64,000 nucleotides of DNA from UBA5793 sp040255465 (lineage in GTDB: Bacteria > Planctomycetota > Phycisphaerae > Phycisphaerales > UBA5793). The position numbers and the translations under genes are program-made. Positions 33,246 to 42,337 of the stretch are shown piece after piece (positions within the stretch are counted from its first letter, which is position 1; each line of letters opens with the position of its first letter). The DNA lies in assembly GCA_040255465.1 (NCBI GenBank), contig JBDZVA010000002.1, forward strand, positions 620,001-684,000. The letters are read 5' to 3'. The notes beneath the pieces were generated by a model, which was not told the origin of the DNA, searched no databases, and was given only the letters and a program-made list of their open reading frames with translations.

Positions 33246-34901
33246 TTACTTTTTCGGTCGGGAGGCAATCGTGTCCACTTGTGGCTTCATGTCCTCCGGA
33301 GCGAGATCTCGTGCGTGCTGGAGCGCGGCCCTGGCGTCAGCGGTTTGACCGGCGCTGCTCAAGGCGTTGGCAAGAATGGCGTATGCAACCCAGGCCTGGT
33401 CAGCATATGGTGAACCGGGGCGTTCACTCTCCGCGACCAGTGCTCTGGCTCCGTCGACTGCGACGTCCGCCAAGCCGGGCATCTTCGTTGGGTCGGATGC
33501 GGCGAGGCAGATCATTACCACCTGCCCGATAGCGCTTGGTGGATCAGACTCTCTGTCCGCGCGTTTGATCAGCGACCGAGCGACGTCGGCCGCGGCGGCA
33601 TCATTGAGGCGAATGAGCGCTTCAAGACGAAGCTGGCCGGTGCTCTGACTGAGCGTGGGATGCACGGCCTCGAACGCAGCTATCTCGGGAAGCAACCCGC
33701 GCGGATCGACTTGAGCACGGGCTTTCAACGCATTGAGCTCGGCCATGACTTCGCCGGCAATTCGTTGATTCCATATCGCAGCGCTCTCGTGCTGCGACCG
33801 TATAGCCAGCGCGTTTTCGAGCTCCCGCTGACGTGTCGCCTTCTCGGCCGGCAAGGCCTTCTCGACGGCGCTGCGGCGCGCGGTGATTTCGCGGTCGTAC
33901 CAGCCGTTGGCTCGACAAATATCCGCGAGCAAGCGGCAGGCGTTGGATGCTTCCTCGGTTAACCAGGTCTCGGGGTTTGGTTGTTCGCCCGCCTGAATCA
34001 CGTCGCGCACGGCGTCGTAGGCCAGATCGACCAGTTTCTCGCTCGGCGGGTTAGTGGAGCCGATTCCGTCGGCTGCATCGCGAGCGAGGAAATACGCGGT
34101 GTCCATATCTCCACCCAAACGCGCTCGATAGAGCAAGTGGCGGCCGAATGGCGCAGCTCGATCATCGCGCAAGCGACAAAGAGCGCCAAATTTGTGCAGG
34201 TCCAGTTCGTCAGCGAATTCAGGATGGTCCGCCTGAAATCGTTCAATGAGAGGCACGGCGCCCGCTGGATCATCGATGGCGAGGCGGCCGAGTCGTTGAA
34301 ACTGCAAAACCACGTCGCTGACGCGAGGTGCATCCCTGGCGGCATCCCAGGTTCCGTCGATCAGGCCGGGCAGCACCTTGTCGAGTTGACGGGGGTTGCC
34401 GATGTAGGCGATGCGACCGGCGCGATCGATCACAAACGAGCACGGAATGCCGTTCTGCTCGGCCGCGTCCATGAACGCGGCAAAACTCTTGCGCCCGTCG
34501 TCAATTGCCACGCGGTAGCCCATGCGCTCGGGTTTTTCGGCGACGAACGCCTCCACTTTGGCGGCGTCCTGAAACGGATCGATGGTGGTCACTCCGATGA
34601 CCGTCAAATCGTCTGCAAACTGCCTTTGCAGGTCGGTCAGATGAGGCATCGACTCGATGCACGGCCCGCACCATGTGGCCCAGAACTCGACGACATAGAT
34701 GTGACCGGACTCGAATCGTGCGACCGGTTCACCTTTCACCCATTTGGCAACGCTCAGCACCGGGGCGGCATCGCCGACGTGGAGGAAGGGGCCGACTTGT
34801 GCCGCTGCGTCGGGTTGGGCTGCGGGCTGTTGACCACTGGCGATGGGAAGTGCCGCGCTACAACCCGCCACCGCCACCCACATCGCCGTCTTCTCCCACA
34901 T
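33246..34901 (-). CDS. Secreted TlpA-type thioredoxin with a helical repeat tail
   Basis: A 551-residue exported protein. The ATG at 34901 follows GGGAGAG and starts a signal peptide (about 1-23). A TlpA/ResA-like thioredoxin domain follows (about 40-190), with FWATWCGPC (Cys78, Cys81) as redox pair, the cis-proline region SFVIDRAGRIAYIG, and no membrane anchor. The rest (about 200-550) is alpha-helical with TPR/SEL1-like spacing. It probably acts as a periplasmic thiol-disulfide protein with a protein-interaction tail. It lies about 126 bases ahead of the diiron-type protein gene's stop on the same strand. Confidence 0.85.
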   Translation of the reverse strand: MWEKTAMWVAVAGCSAALPIASGQQPAAQPDAAAQVGPFLHVGDAAPVLSVAKWVKGEPVARFESGHIYVVEFWATWCGPCIESMPHLTDLQRQFADDLTVIGVTTIDPFQDAAKVEAFVAEKPERMGYRVAIDDGRKSFAAFMDAAEQNGIPCSFVIDRAGRIAYIGNPRQLDKVLPGLIDGTWDAARDAPRVSDVVLQFQRLGRLAIDDPAGAVPLIERFQADHPEFADELDLHKFGALCRLRDDRAAPFGRHLLYRARLGGDMDTAYFLARDAADGIGSTNPPSEKLVDLAYDAVRDVIQAGEQPNPETWLTEEASNACRLLADICRANGWYDREITARRSAVEKALPAEKATRQRELENALAIRSQHESAAIWNQRIAGEVMAELNALKARAQVDPRGLLPEIAAFEAVHPTLSQSTGQLRLEALIRLNDAAAADVARSLIKRADRESDPPSAIGQVVMICLAASDPTKMPGLADVAVDGARALVAESERPGSPYADQAWVAYAILANALSSAGQTADARAALQHARDLAPEDMKPQVDTIASRPKK

Positions 34902-35028
34902 GATCACTCTCCCAATGATGATTGAATCCGCCACGGGGGCTGTCTGCGATACGCGGACTTTGCCAGCACATTCTTGGGACGGCGGTGGACCCAATTCCAC
35001 ATCACGGCACGCTTCACGTGCGACTGGA

Positions 35029-35748
35029 TCAGCCGAGCATTTCCTTCATGATGCCGTCGAGCTCGAGCAGTGCTTTGGCGCCATCGCCGGTGTAGGAACT
35101 GCCGTGCATGGTGGCGAGGGTCCGGGGCTTGAGTGCGGCCAGTCCTTCCAGCAGCGGTCTGGTCTTGGGGGTGTAGGGCATGTAGTCCATGAGAGGCCCG
35201 GTCTGGAAGTCAACGAGCGATTGGCGGGCGCGGCTGAGGATTTCCGACTCGGTGATGGGTTCGACGTCGCCGTTGTGCGTGAACAGGTCGGAACAGAAGA
35301 GCACCTTCTGCGTCTCTTCGAAGAGCACGCCGGCGTCCCAGCCGTGAGGCAGGTGCGGAGTCGGGCGATACTTGAAACGGAACTGTCCGGTGGTAAAGAC
35401 TTCGTCGGCGTTGAGCGCTCGCGGCGGACGGTCGGCAAAGTCGGTGAGGTTGACGATCGAGCCAATCACGCCGGAGACCGCTTGTGCGTGGGGCGCGATC
35501 TTGAGCCAGTTGTTGAGCGAGCCGCATTCATCCACTTCGAAGTGGCTGAAGCCGATCCATCGGAGTGTTGCCGGGTCGATGATGCGCTTCACGGCTTCGA
35601 GCACATCGGGAAACATGCGACGCATTCCGGTGTGGTAGAGCAACGGCTCATCATCCACCACAAGGAAGTGATTGAACTGCAAGTTGATCTCGGGCATGAG
35701 GATGCTGATGCGATGAACGTTGGGGGCGATTTCGGTGATCGAGGTCAT
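35029..35748 (-). CDS. Diiron-type metallo-beta-lactamase fold protein (ODP / flavodiiron N-domain)
   Basis: A 239-residue protein matching the beta-lactamase-like domain of flavodiiron proteins and their stand-alone ODP relatives. The metal motif H-x-E-x-D is His69-Glu71-Asp73 in FSHFEVDECG, and further ligands are likely in PHLPHGWDAG and FCSDLFTHNGD. There is no flavodoxin domain, so an electron donor must come from elsewhere. ODP-type proteins bind O2 at a diiron site and function in oxygen sensing or reduction. The start is clear (AAGGAG 8 bases ahead). Its role here is inferred. Confidence 0.82.
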   Translation of the reverse strand: MTSITEIAPNVHRISILMPEINLQFNHFLVVDDEPLLYHTGMRRMFPDVLEAVKRIIDPATLRWIGFSHFEVDECGSLNNWLKIAPHAQAVSGVIGSIVNLTDFADRPPRALNADEVFTTGQFRFKYRPTPHLPHGWDAGVLFEETQKVLFCSDLFTHNGDVEPITESEILSRARQSLVDFQTGPLMDYMPYTPKTRPLLEGLAALKPRTLATMHGSSYTGDGAKALLELDGIMKEMLG

Positions 35749-36150
35749 CGGGCGACTCCTTCGGGACAGTTTTTGCAGAATGCGTTCCGGGATCCCGGCA
35801 AAGGGGGCGGTCCGGGTTCTTCGGAATCATGATGCCTGCTGACAGTATGCTCATGCCCGCGAGTCTCCCAGCACCGAACTCGAAAGTCCCCCGGCAGCGC
35901 CGAGCGTGGTAGCGCCGAGAGAAAACAGGATCGCCAGGGCGGGGCGCGCGACGTCGGCTTTCACGCAGGCTCAAGGGCGGTGATGGAAGGAACTAACCGG
36001 CGCGCGGCCGCGGTTGCCTGCGGCGCGGTCTTTGCCGGAGTTTCGACGAGACGCAGATTGCGGAGGGAGAATTCCCATTGCGCCCGTGCCTATGTTTGAA
36101 CGCTGATTCGGTGTCGGATCGACGGGTTCAATTCAGGAACTGGAGCGTTT
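35749..36150. other. Divergent intergenic region, no gene seen
   Basis: About 400 bases between divergent genes, presumably holding promoters for the diiron-type protein and the first SnoaL protein. I see no coding frame with family similarity and no convincing repeat or RNA structure. Confidence 0.4.
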
Positions 36151-36552
36151 ATGTCTGGATCAAACGTGGCTCTGATACAGGGGTTGTATGACGCGTTCGC
36201 CGCCGGTGACGTGGCGGGTGTGCTGGGTTGCCTGAGTCCGGACGTGGTCTGGATTGAGGCGGAGAACGCACCGTATGCGGATGGTAATCCGTACATCGGC
36301 CCCGAAGCCGTCGTGAATGGTGTCTTCGCACGCTGTCTCGGTGAATGGGACGGGTTTGCGGTGGCGATTGATGAACTTCTGGATGCGGGTGAGACGGTGG
36401 TGGCGCTGGGGCGCTATCTCGGCGTGTGCAAGGCCACCGGGCAGGCGCAGAACACGCAACTGGTTCATGTCTGGCGGATCGCCAAAGGCAAGGTCGTTCG
36501 TTTTCAGCAGTTTGCCGACACGCTTCAGATGGCGCGCGTTATGGGTCGGTGA
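36151..36552 (+). CDS. SnoaL-like / NTF2-fold protein
   Basis: A 133-residue cone-fold protein: an N-terminal helix (SNVALIQGLYDAFAAGDVAGVLGCL), then SPDVVWIEAENAPYADGNPY, YIGPEAVVNGVFAR and a C-terminal sheet with LVHVWRIAKGKVVRFQQF. This matches the SnoaL/ketosteroid-isomerase-like superfamily. Members bind or isomerise small hydrophobic molecules, and many have no known activity. GGAG lies 6 bases before the ATG. A second NTF2-fold gene follows 113 bases later. Confidence 0.88.
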   Translation: MSGSNVALIQGLYDAFAAGDVAGVLGCLSPDVVWIEAENAPYADGNPYIGPEAVVNGVFARCLGEWDGFAVAIDELLDAGETVVALGRYLGVCKATGQAQNTQLVHVWRIAKGKVVRFQQFADTLQMARVMGR

Positions 36553-36665
36553 ACGGGAATGCCGCAAGTGTCGCGCCGAGACGGACCGTGAAGGATTGCG
36601 TCTGCTCCGTGCCTTCGATCAGCACATTGCGATCCGGTGAACGTCATCATCCAGAGGATACTCAA

Positions 36666-37142
36666 ATGAATCGGTTGTCTTGCGTCTTGGGTCTCTCGGC
36701 GAGCCTCAGTTTTCTTTCCGCATGTGCGTCTTCCGGCCCGATTCAATCGGATGAACGGATCGGCCATCAGGCCCACGAAGCGTACGTTTCAGCGATTAAC
36801 TCGAACAACATCGACACGCTGCTCGGCATGCTCACGGATGATGTTGTCTACATGTCGCCGCACGAGCCGCGACTCGTCGGCAAGGCGGCCGTGCGAGCGT
36901 GGGGCAAGGGGTATCTCGACGCGTTCCACATCCACTGGAAGAAGACGACATTGGAGTTTGTCGTGTGCGGCGAGTGGGCATTTGAGCAGTACGCCTACAA
37001 GGCGACCGACACGCCGCGCGATGGCGGCGAGGTTCTGCACGACACGGGCAAGGGCATCAACATCTACCACCACGATGCAGACGGAGTCTGGCGCGTCGCT
37101 CGCGATGCGTGGAACTCGGATCTGCCCATTCCCACGGAGTAA
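36666..37142 (+). CDS. NTF2-fold (SnoaL/DUF4440-like) lipoprotein
   Basis: A 158-residue protein whose N-terminus is a lipoprotein signal (lipobox L-S-A-C at SFLSACAS), followed by an NTF2-like domain: HEAYVSAINSNNIDTLLGML, DDVVYMSPHEPRLVGKAAVR and a C-terminal YHHDADGVWRVARDAW strand. AGAGGA lies 8 bases upstream of the ATG at 36666. An extracytoplasmic version of the same fold as the previous gene is unusual enough to note. Ligand unknown. Confidence 0.82.
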   Translation: MNRLSCVLGLSASLSFLSACASSGPIQSDERIGHQAHEAYVSAINSNNIDTLLGMLTDDVVYMSPHEPRLVGKAAVRAWGKGYLDAFHIHWKKTTLEFVVCGEWAFEQYAYKATDTPRDGGEVLHDTGKGINIYHHDADGVWRVARDAWNSDLPIPTE

Positions 37143-37195
37143 GGTCACAGGGCTCGCGGTCGCGTCTCTATGCAGCGGCTCGTGAAGGTCGGCCA

Positions 37196-37678
37196 CTACC
37201 TGGCGGGGCTGGGCACATGCTGATCGAGGAGGATGGGGTTGCCATCGGGATCGAGCAGCATGAGGTAGGCCGGCCCGGTCGTCGACTCGTCGGCTTCGAC
37301 CATGAGTGTCAGGCCGCGCTCCTTCAGCATTTTTTGAATCTCGCGCACGTCTTTGAAATTGGCCGGGGTCTTGCGGTCGCGGTCCCAGCCCGGGTTGAAA
37401 GTGAGCGTGTTCTTGTCGAACATGCCCTGGAAGAGGCCGATGACGGCGGTGTCGTTCTGGAGCACGAGCCAGTTCTGCGCCTGATCGCCTCCGACGACTT
37501 TGAAGCCGAGTTTTTCGTAGAACGCGCGCGAGGCGGCAATGTCCTTGACGGTGAGACTGACGGAGAAGTTGCCCAGTGACATGCGAGGCTCCTCTTTCAC
37601 TTGAGTGGTCGAGTTCGCCTGCGTGGAGGCGCAACCGGCGAGTAGGCACAACAGCAGGATGATGGTGAGTTGTTTCAC
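37196..37678 (-). CDS. VOC/glyoxalase-fold lipoprotein
   Basis: A 160-residue protein with a lipoprotein signal (VKQLTIILLLCLLAGC, read from a GTG at 37678 with GGAGAGGAT just upstream) and one vicinal-oxygen-chelate domain beginning SVSLTVKDIAASRAFYEKLGF and ending MLLDPDGNPILLDQ. VOC domains act as glyoxalases, dioxygenases or binding proteins. A His/Glu metal set cannot be fully assigned in this single half. The gene converges with the NTF2 lipoprotein gene, and both are predicted lipoproteins with small-molecule folds. Confidence 0.85.
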   Translation of the reverse strand: MKQLTIILLLCLLAGCASTQANSTTQVKEEPRMSLGNFSVSLTVKDIAASRAFYEKLGFKVVGGDQAQNWLVLQNDTAVIGLFQGMFDKNTLTFNPGWDRDRKTPANFKDVREIQKMLKERGLTLMVEADESTTGPAYLMLLDPDGNPILLDQHVPSPAR

Positions 37679-37777
37679 AGGATCCTCTCCGTGTTGGAAG
37701 GGACATTCCAGGCGGACCGGCCAAACCATAGAGCGCTGGCTCATATCAGGAAACCGGCGGGTTGGACGCTCAGACGA

Positions 37778-39412
37778 TCAAGGCAGAGGCGCGCCCATCA
37801 GGCTGGTGACACGTTGGAGCAACGGCTCGGGAAGCGGATTGGGCACCGAACGGAGGGCTTCGACGACCTCCGCGACTGCAGCGGCGCTTGGCGCGTAACA
37901 CACCTTCGCCGATTTGTGGCGCTCGATGTGCCTGACGCCAAATCGGACAAGCACCTCGTCATCACTTCCCGCTGCGCGAATGGCGTCGACGATGGCGTCG
38001 TATGGTCGCCGCCGCAAGAGCAACTGCAGAGCGTATCGTCGCGAGAACGCATGCGGTGCCGAGCGGGCGACTTCGCGGATGGGCTCGACACCCGCCTCTA
38101 CATCGCAGCGGCTCAGCGCCCGGTAGGCCTGCCTTGCCACGGCCGGTCGGTCAGCGCGCAGAAGCTCGATGAGTTTTTCTGTCTGGCCTGCACTGTCGAG
38201 GAATGCCAACGTCCGCACAGCGGTTGCGGCCACGATGACAGTCGGGTGGTCGAGAAACGGTTCAATGCGGTGCACATCCGCGCGCGTACCGGCCTCCCCC
38301 GCTCCTGCGATCGCCGCCGCGAGGGTTTCCCGTTGCGGGTTGTCGAGCGCATCAACGTAGAACGCGAGGCAGTCAAACCTGCTGCTGCAGGCCTGTGAAT
38401 CCTGTTGAAGGTAGTGGCGGGCTGCATTTCGCATGGAGGGATGGGAATCGAGCAGAGCGCGTCGCAGGTGCGCCTGTCGCTGCGGTTCATCGGCTTCGAG
38501 CCGCGCATAGAGTGCCTCGCGACGAACCGGCATGAATCGATCCGTGGCCATCTGTTCCAGGAACACGTCGCGTTCTGAAGACTCCACCCAAGTCCGCACG
38601 GCTGCTGCGGCGCGCAGACGAACGACGGGATCGCTGCTCTCGAAGGCCAGCCGCGTGAATGTGCAGCGATCTGCATCGGTCACGCGCGTGGCGGCGCGGA
38701 ATGCCCAGCGGGCGACGCTGCGATCAGTCGAGCGGACAGCGTGGTGCAGTTGGGGCCTCACCCCGGGCGAGAGGAAGAGCGTCTGCAGCGAGTCGAACAG
38801 CCACTCGTGGTCGGCTCGGGAGCGCCGGCTGAGTTGATCCATGATTCCCAGTAGAGGAATCCATGAACCGGCATGTGCGGGTACAAAGAAGCGACGGGTG
38901 CATTCCTCTGCAATGGATCGGACCTGCGGCACCCAGTCATTGAGTCTGAGCAGCGCGTAGCGAAGTGCCGCATCGGGATTGCCATCGGCGACGAGGTGCC
39001 GAATCGCCGCTTGCCGCACATAGCCGCTGGGGTGCATTGAAAACAACCCCCAAATGTGCGCCGGCCATGATCGAGCCAGAATCCAATCGAGCGTCAACCC
39101 GCCCCACGTGCTCATCCCTCCGATTGAGTCGCGCACACGGTGTTCCAGTGTCGGCAACTCCGCGATGGGGACACCGGCGGCCATCTCCCCGACCACTTGT
39201 GCGCGATACTGGCGACGCAATGCATCCTCACACGCCAGCAGATGGATCATGTTCGGGATCGCCCGCCAGTCGCCGGATTTTCGTGCGAGCTCCAGCTGCG
39301 CCGCTTCAATCTGCAGAGTCCGCGATCGTTCGGCGCTGCGACCGGGACCGGTGAATCGCAGGGCGTCGGCGATGCGTCGAAAGAGGTTCTCGTCGGGCCG
39401 CCGTTGAGTCAT
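37778..39412 (-). CDS. HEAT-repeat protein
   Basis: A 544-residue alpha-helical protein with repeated helix pairs of the HEAT/armadillo type: VRQAAIRHLVADGNPDAALR, RWAFRAATRV, VVRLRAAAAVRTWV, MRNAARHYLQQDS and VIVAATAVRTLAFLD occur at roughly 30-40 residue intervals. No signal peptide is evident, so it is probably a cytoplasmic scaffold. The start is uncertain: ATG 39412 (used) or GTG 39481 upstream, neither with a good ribosome binding site. Partner unknown. Confidence 0.78.
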   Translation of the reverse strand: MTQRRPDENLFRRIADALRFTGPGRSAERSRTLQIEAAQLELARKSGDWRAIPNMIHLLACEDALRRQYRAQVVGEMAAGVPIAELPTLEHRVRDSIGGMSTWGGLTLDWILARSWPAHIWGLFSMHPSGYVRQAAIRHLVADGNPDAALRYALLRLNDWVPQVRSIAEECTRRFFVPAHAGSWIPLLGIMDQLSRRSRADHEWLFDSLQTLFLSPGVRPQLHHAVRSTDRSVARWAFRAATRVTDADRCTFTRLAFESSDPVVRLRAAAAVRTWVESSERDVFLEQMATDRFMPVRREALYARLEADEPQRQAHLRRALLDSHPSMRNAARHYLQQDSQACSSRFDCLAFYVDALDNPQRETLAAAIAGAGEAGTRADVHRIEPFLDHPTVIVAATAVRTLAFLDSAGQTEKLIELLRADRPAVARQAYRALSRCDVEAGVEPIREVARSAPHAFSRRYALQLLLRRRPYDAIVDAIRAAGSDDEVLVRFGVRHIERHKSAKVCYAPSAAAVAEVVEALRSVPNPLPEPLLQRVTSLMGAPLP

Positions 39413-39591
39413 GAGGAAATGGTACGTCGCGACTCTTCGGTCATGGGGATCGGGGCGCTCGGGACCACCCCGTTCGTTCACGCGTGACTCGATCGGAGGT
39501 CAGTCGGTTCGCGTGCTCCGGGCCCTGGGGAATGGGAATACCCTTCTGCGCCAGTCGGTGGAGCCGCGTTCGAAGAGGAGGTTTGAATCGG

Positions 39592-40041
39592 ATGATTGTC
39601 GAAGTCGTGACGTCCATTGACGCCCCGCTGGAGGTGGTGTGGGAAACGACAGTTGATGTCGAGCGCTGGCCGCAGTGGATGCCGACGGTCCAGTCGGTGA
39701 AGCGAGTCGACAGCGGCTTGTTCGGTCGCGGCAGTTCGGCACTCATCAAGCAGCCGGGTCTGCCCGAAGCGAGGTGGGTGGTGACAGCGATGACGCCAGG
39801 CGAGCGGTTTACCTGGGAGACGACGGTTCGGGGCATGCACATGGCCGGAACGCACGATCTCGCGAGGCAACAGGACGCGACGCGGAGTCTGCTACGGATC
39901 GAGATCACGGGTGTCGTGGCGTGGTTGATGTGGCCGGTGCTGCGAGGCTCCATCAGGCGAACGCTTGAGCAGGAAAACGCGGCGCTCAAGGCGAGGTGCG
40001 AGTCAGCGATTGGGGCAGTGGAGCCATCATCGCGCCGTTAA
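39592..40041 (+). CDS. SRPBCC (polyketide cyclase/dehydrase-like) protein
   Basis: A 149-residue START-like protein that opens with IVEVVTSIDAPLEVVWETTVDVERWPQWM, the standard N-terminal strand and helix of the polyketide cyclase/SRPBCC family. Its C-terminal helix includes a tryptophan/leucine-rich stretch (GVVAWLMWPVLRGSIRRTL) typical of lipid-binding SRPBCC proteins. AGGAGG lies 10 bases before the ATG at 39592. Ligand unknown. It is divergent from the HEAT-repeat gene. Confidence 0.87.
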   Translation: MIVEVVTSIDAPLEVVWETTVDVERWPQWMPTVQSVKRVDSGLFGRGSSALIKQPGLPEARWVVTAMTPGERFTWETTVRGMHMAGTHDLARQQDATRSLLRIEITGVVAWLMWPVLRGSIRRTLEQENAALKARCESAIGAVEPSSRR

Positions 40042-40087
40042 AATGAGTCCTGTGGCGATTTGCTCCACACGGGCGGCGCGAGGTGGA

Positions 40088-40543
40088 TCAACTGGAAGTG
40101 TTCAGCACCACGGCGGCGCGAATGAGCGCCTTGAACGCCGTTTCGTCGATCCTGTCGCCCTCGTGAAGATCGATGGCGCGACGGGTGTTGCCTTCGAGGC
40201 TGGCGTTGAAGAGGCCCGAGGGATCATCGAGGGCTGCGCCTTTGGCAAAGGTCAGCTTGAGTTTGTCTTTGTAGGTCTCCCCGGTGCAGATGATGCCGGC
40301 GTGCGACCAGACTGGGACGCCTGACGGGTTCGATGGTTTGACCCACTTCACTTCTTCGACGACGTTTGGGTCGGCTCGCTTGATGAGCGAGCGAACTCGG
40401 GCGAGGGTTGTGCCGCGCCAGTCATTCAGGTCCTCAAGTTTTGCGTCGATCAGTTTGGAGGGAGAGTCTCGGGCGTCTCCTTTCTCCTCTCTCGCTTTCG
40501 AGGAGCCTCGCTTCGTTTTCTTCGTCTTCTTGATGCTGCCCAT
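40088..40543 (-). CDS. DUF1801 protein with a basic N-terminus
   Basis: A 151-residue protein with a Lys/Arg-rich N-terminal tail (about 1-25) and a DUF1801 domain: VVEEVKWVKPSNPSGVPVWSHAGIICTGE, YKDKLKLTFAKGAALDDP and a C-terminal helix. DUF1801 is a small alpha/beta fold, related in shape to frataxin-like proteins, with unknown activity. The ATG at 40543 was preferred over 40570 because AAGG lies 7 bases ahead. A second DUF1801 gene follows the same strand upstream. Confidence 0.8.
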   Translation of the reverse strand: MGSIKKTKKTKRGSSKAREEKGDARDSPSKLIDAKLEDLNDWRGTTLARVRSLIKRADPNVVEEVKWVKPSNPSGVPVWSHAGIICTGETYKDKLKLTFAKGAALDDPSGLFNASLEGNTRRAIDLHEGDRIDETAFKALIRAAVVLNTSS

Positions 40544-40607
40544 CGTCGCTCGCCTTGCTCCGGATGTCATGGACGGGTTACCCGCTTATGCTCCTCGGCT
40601 TGACCGC

Positions 40608-41060
40608 TCACAGTTGTTCGCCCGGCAACTGGCTTGCCTGCTTCACCCAATCGGCGAACTGACGCTCGTCAAGAACATCGCTTTCGTGGATGTGCAGGTA
40701 GCGGACTTCCTTCTGCTTCGATTTGCCGGGGGGGACGGGGTGCAGTGATGTGCCGCGGAAGAAAGCGATCTTGATGTAGTTGGTGAAGCAGTGGAAGGAG
40801 AGGAACCAGCCCCGGCTCTGGATGCCGTAGAAAGGCGAGTTCCACTTCACCGCTTTGCGCGCTTCGGGAACGGCAGCCACGATAAGTGCGTCGATGCGAC
40901 GGCCAATGTCTCGCTTCCAGCCGGGCATCGCCGCGAGGTACGCCTGCACCGGCGCGTCGCCGTCGCCCTTGGGTATCTGGGGATTGCCACCCGAAAGAAG
41001 TTTCGGTCCCGCGTCTTGCTCTGTGCGCGGAGTTGATCGGGCTTTGCGGGCAGCGGCCAT
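40608..41060 (-). CDS. DUF1801 protein
   Basis: A 150-residue DUF1801-family protein: YLAAMPGWKRDIGRRIDALI, EARKAVKWNSPFYGIQSRGW and FHCFTNYIKIAFFRGTSL are the diagnostic segments, in the usual order. The ATG at 41060 overlaps the stop of the gene upstream (TGATG), so the two are translationally coupled. It is about 30 percent similar by eye to the DUF1801 protein at 40088-40543, which suggests an old duplication. Function unknown. Confidence 0.85.
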   Translation of the reverse strand: MAAARKARSTPRTEQDAGPKLLSGGNPQIPKGDGDAPVQAYLAAMPGWKRDIGRRIDALIVAAVPEARKAVKWNSPFYGIQSRGWFLSFHCFTNYIKIAFFRGTSLHPVPPGKSKQKEVRYLHIHESDVLDERQFADWVKQASQLPGEQL

Positions 41061-42337
41061 CACGGGAGTTCGATGCAGAACACTCTTTTGTGCGGATCGA
41101 CGGGAGATTCGACGTACCGCACAGGCAGGCGCTGGTCATCCGTCCAGCCGACCGTGTCCCCTTCCGGCAGCGCCTCGCCGCGCCGTGCGACGTAGCCGAG
41201 CAGATCGTACATGAACGCCAGTGCCTCACCTTCTGAGGATTCTCCGGCGAGGAGCAGCAGATTCGGCAACTCAAATTGCTCCATTCCCGTGCTTAGCAGA
41301 CTGAGGCGGCCGTCCTCATCGCGCGCCACGCTCAACCCGGACCAGATCAGCATTCTCAAGTCGGGATCGGCGGCGGCGGATGTGAAGAACTTGGACTCAT
41401 GCGTGGCTCCAGCCTTGCCCCAGTAGACTGCAACAGCGGGAGATGCCTTGGTCACCGCGGCCAGTATGGATGTAAACCGCGTGACCCGTTCGACCGGCGG
41501 GATCTTTCCCGATGCGGTGAACGTCACGATCAGATGTGCTGAATACGGCGGAACCTGCCAGTCTTTCGCCAGTGACGCCACACTGAACTGTGCGCCCTGT
41601 TCCGCTTCGTCGCCGGGCACGGTTCCGGGTATGAGCGCGACGACCGACTTCTCTCCCGTGTTCAGTTCCAGCGACAATCCTCGGTCGAGCGGATCGTCTG
41701 CCGCGCCATCCGCCTGCACTTGGATCGTCTCATCGGGCGCTGCAAATGCGCGGAAGGCCTGGGCGACTGCGTCAGCCTCGGGAGCCTGGGCCTTCGAGAG
41801 AAGCACGAACGCGAGATTCACCTCCCAATCGTCGTCCGCTGGGGCTGCTTGTTCGGCTCTGCCCGGCTCGCTGGCTCGCCGCGTGTTGTAGCGGGTTGCA
41901 AACTCTGTCGCCGCCTTCTGCCAGGCGGCGTTCTCGATGACATCCGAGGTGCCTGGAAAGATCCAGTCGCGCTGCCGATCGAACTCGACCTCATCTCGCA
42001 CCCCGGGGAGCATGATCATGTCCTCAGCCACCGCCAGGTAGCCGGCAGCGTCATGCTCGAGCTGGCGCTCAACGTCTGTGCTCTCGAGCAGTCGCGCGGC
42101 GCCGTCAAAGTTGCCCGAAGTCACCAGCCGCTCGACCTCCGCGCGAAAGGTCTCCGGCGAGTAAGCCGGGGGCTCGGCGTTTTCCGAGGGGACCCCGCTC
42201 GCAGCGCCTGCAGTAGCCAGCGCCCGCTCGCTCCGTCTGCAGCCGATCATGACGAAGATCAGACCAGCGCAGACAACGAATCGCGCGGCGAGGGGGCGGG
42301 TTTGTGCGAACGTGCGGGTCAGGCGAGTCCACGGCAT
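41060..42337 (-). CDS. DUF4261-like lipoprotein
   Basis: A 425-residue protein. The ATG at 42337 has GGAGG 8 bases upstream and begins a lipoprotein signal (VCAGLIFVMIGC). A low-complexity alanine/proline stretch and a helical region follow. The C-terminal half (about 225-425) contains VAVYWGKAGATHESKFF and LPEGDTVGWTDDQRLPV, which resemble the DUF4261 domain with its G-x-T-[IV]-G motif. The catalytic potential is unknown. It is translationally coupled to the DUF1801 gene downstream. Confidence 0.65.
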   Translation of the reverse strand: MPWTRLTRTFAQTRPLAARFVVCAGLIFVMIGCRRSERALATAGAASGVPSENAEPPAYSPETFRAEVERLVTSGNFDGAARLLESTDVERQLEHDAAGYLAVAEDMIMLPGVRDEVEFDRQRDWIFPGTSDVIENAAWQKAATEFATRYNTRRASEPGRAEQAAPADDDWEVNLAFVLLSKAQAPEADAVAQAFRAFAAPDETIQVQADGAADDPLDRGLSLELNTGEKSVVALIPGTVPGDEAEQGAQFSVASLAKDWQVPPYSAHLIVTFTASGKIPPVERVTRFTSILAAVTKASPAVAVYWGKAGATHESKFFTSAAADPDLRMLIWSGLSVARDEDGRLSLLSTGMEQFELPNLLLLAGESSEGEALAFMYDLLGYVARRGEALPEGDTVGWTDDQRLPVRYVESPVDPHKRVFCIELP

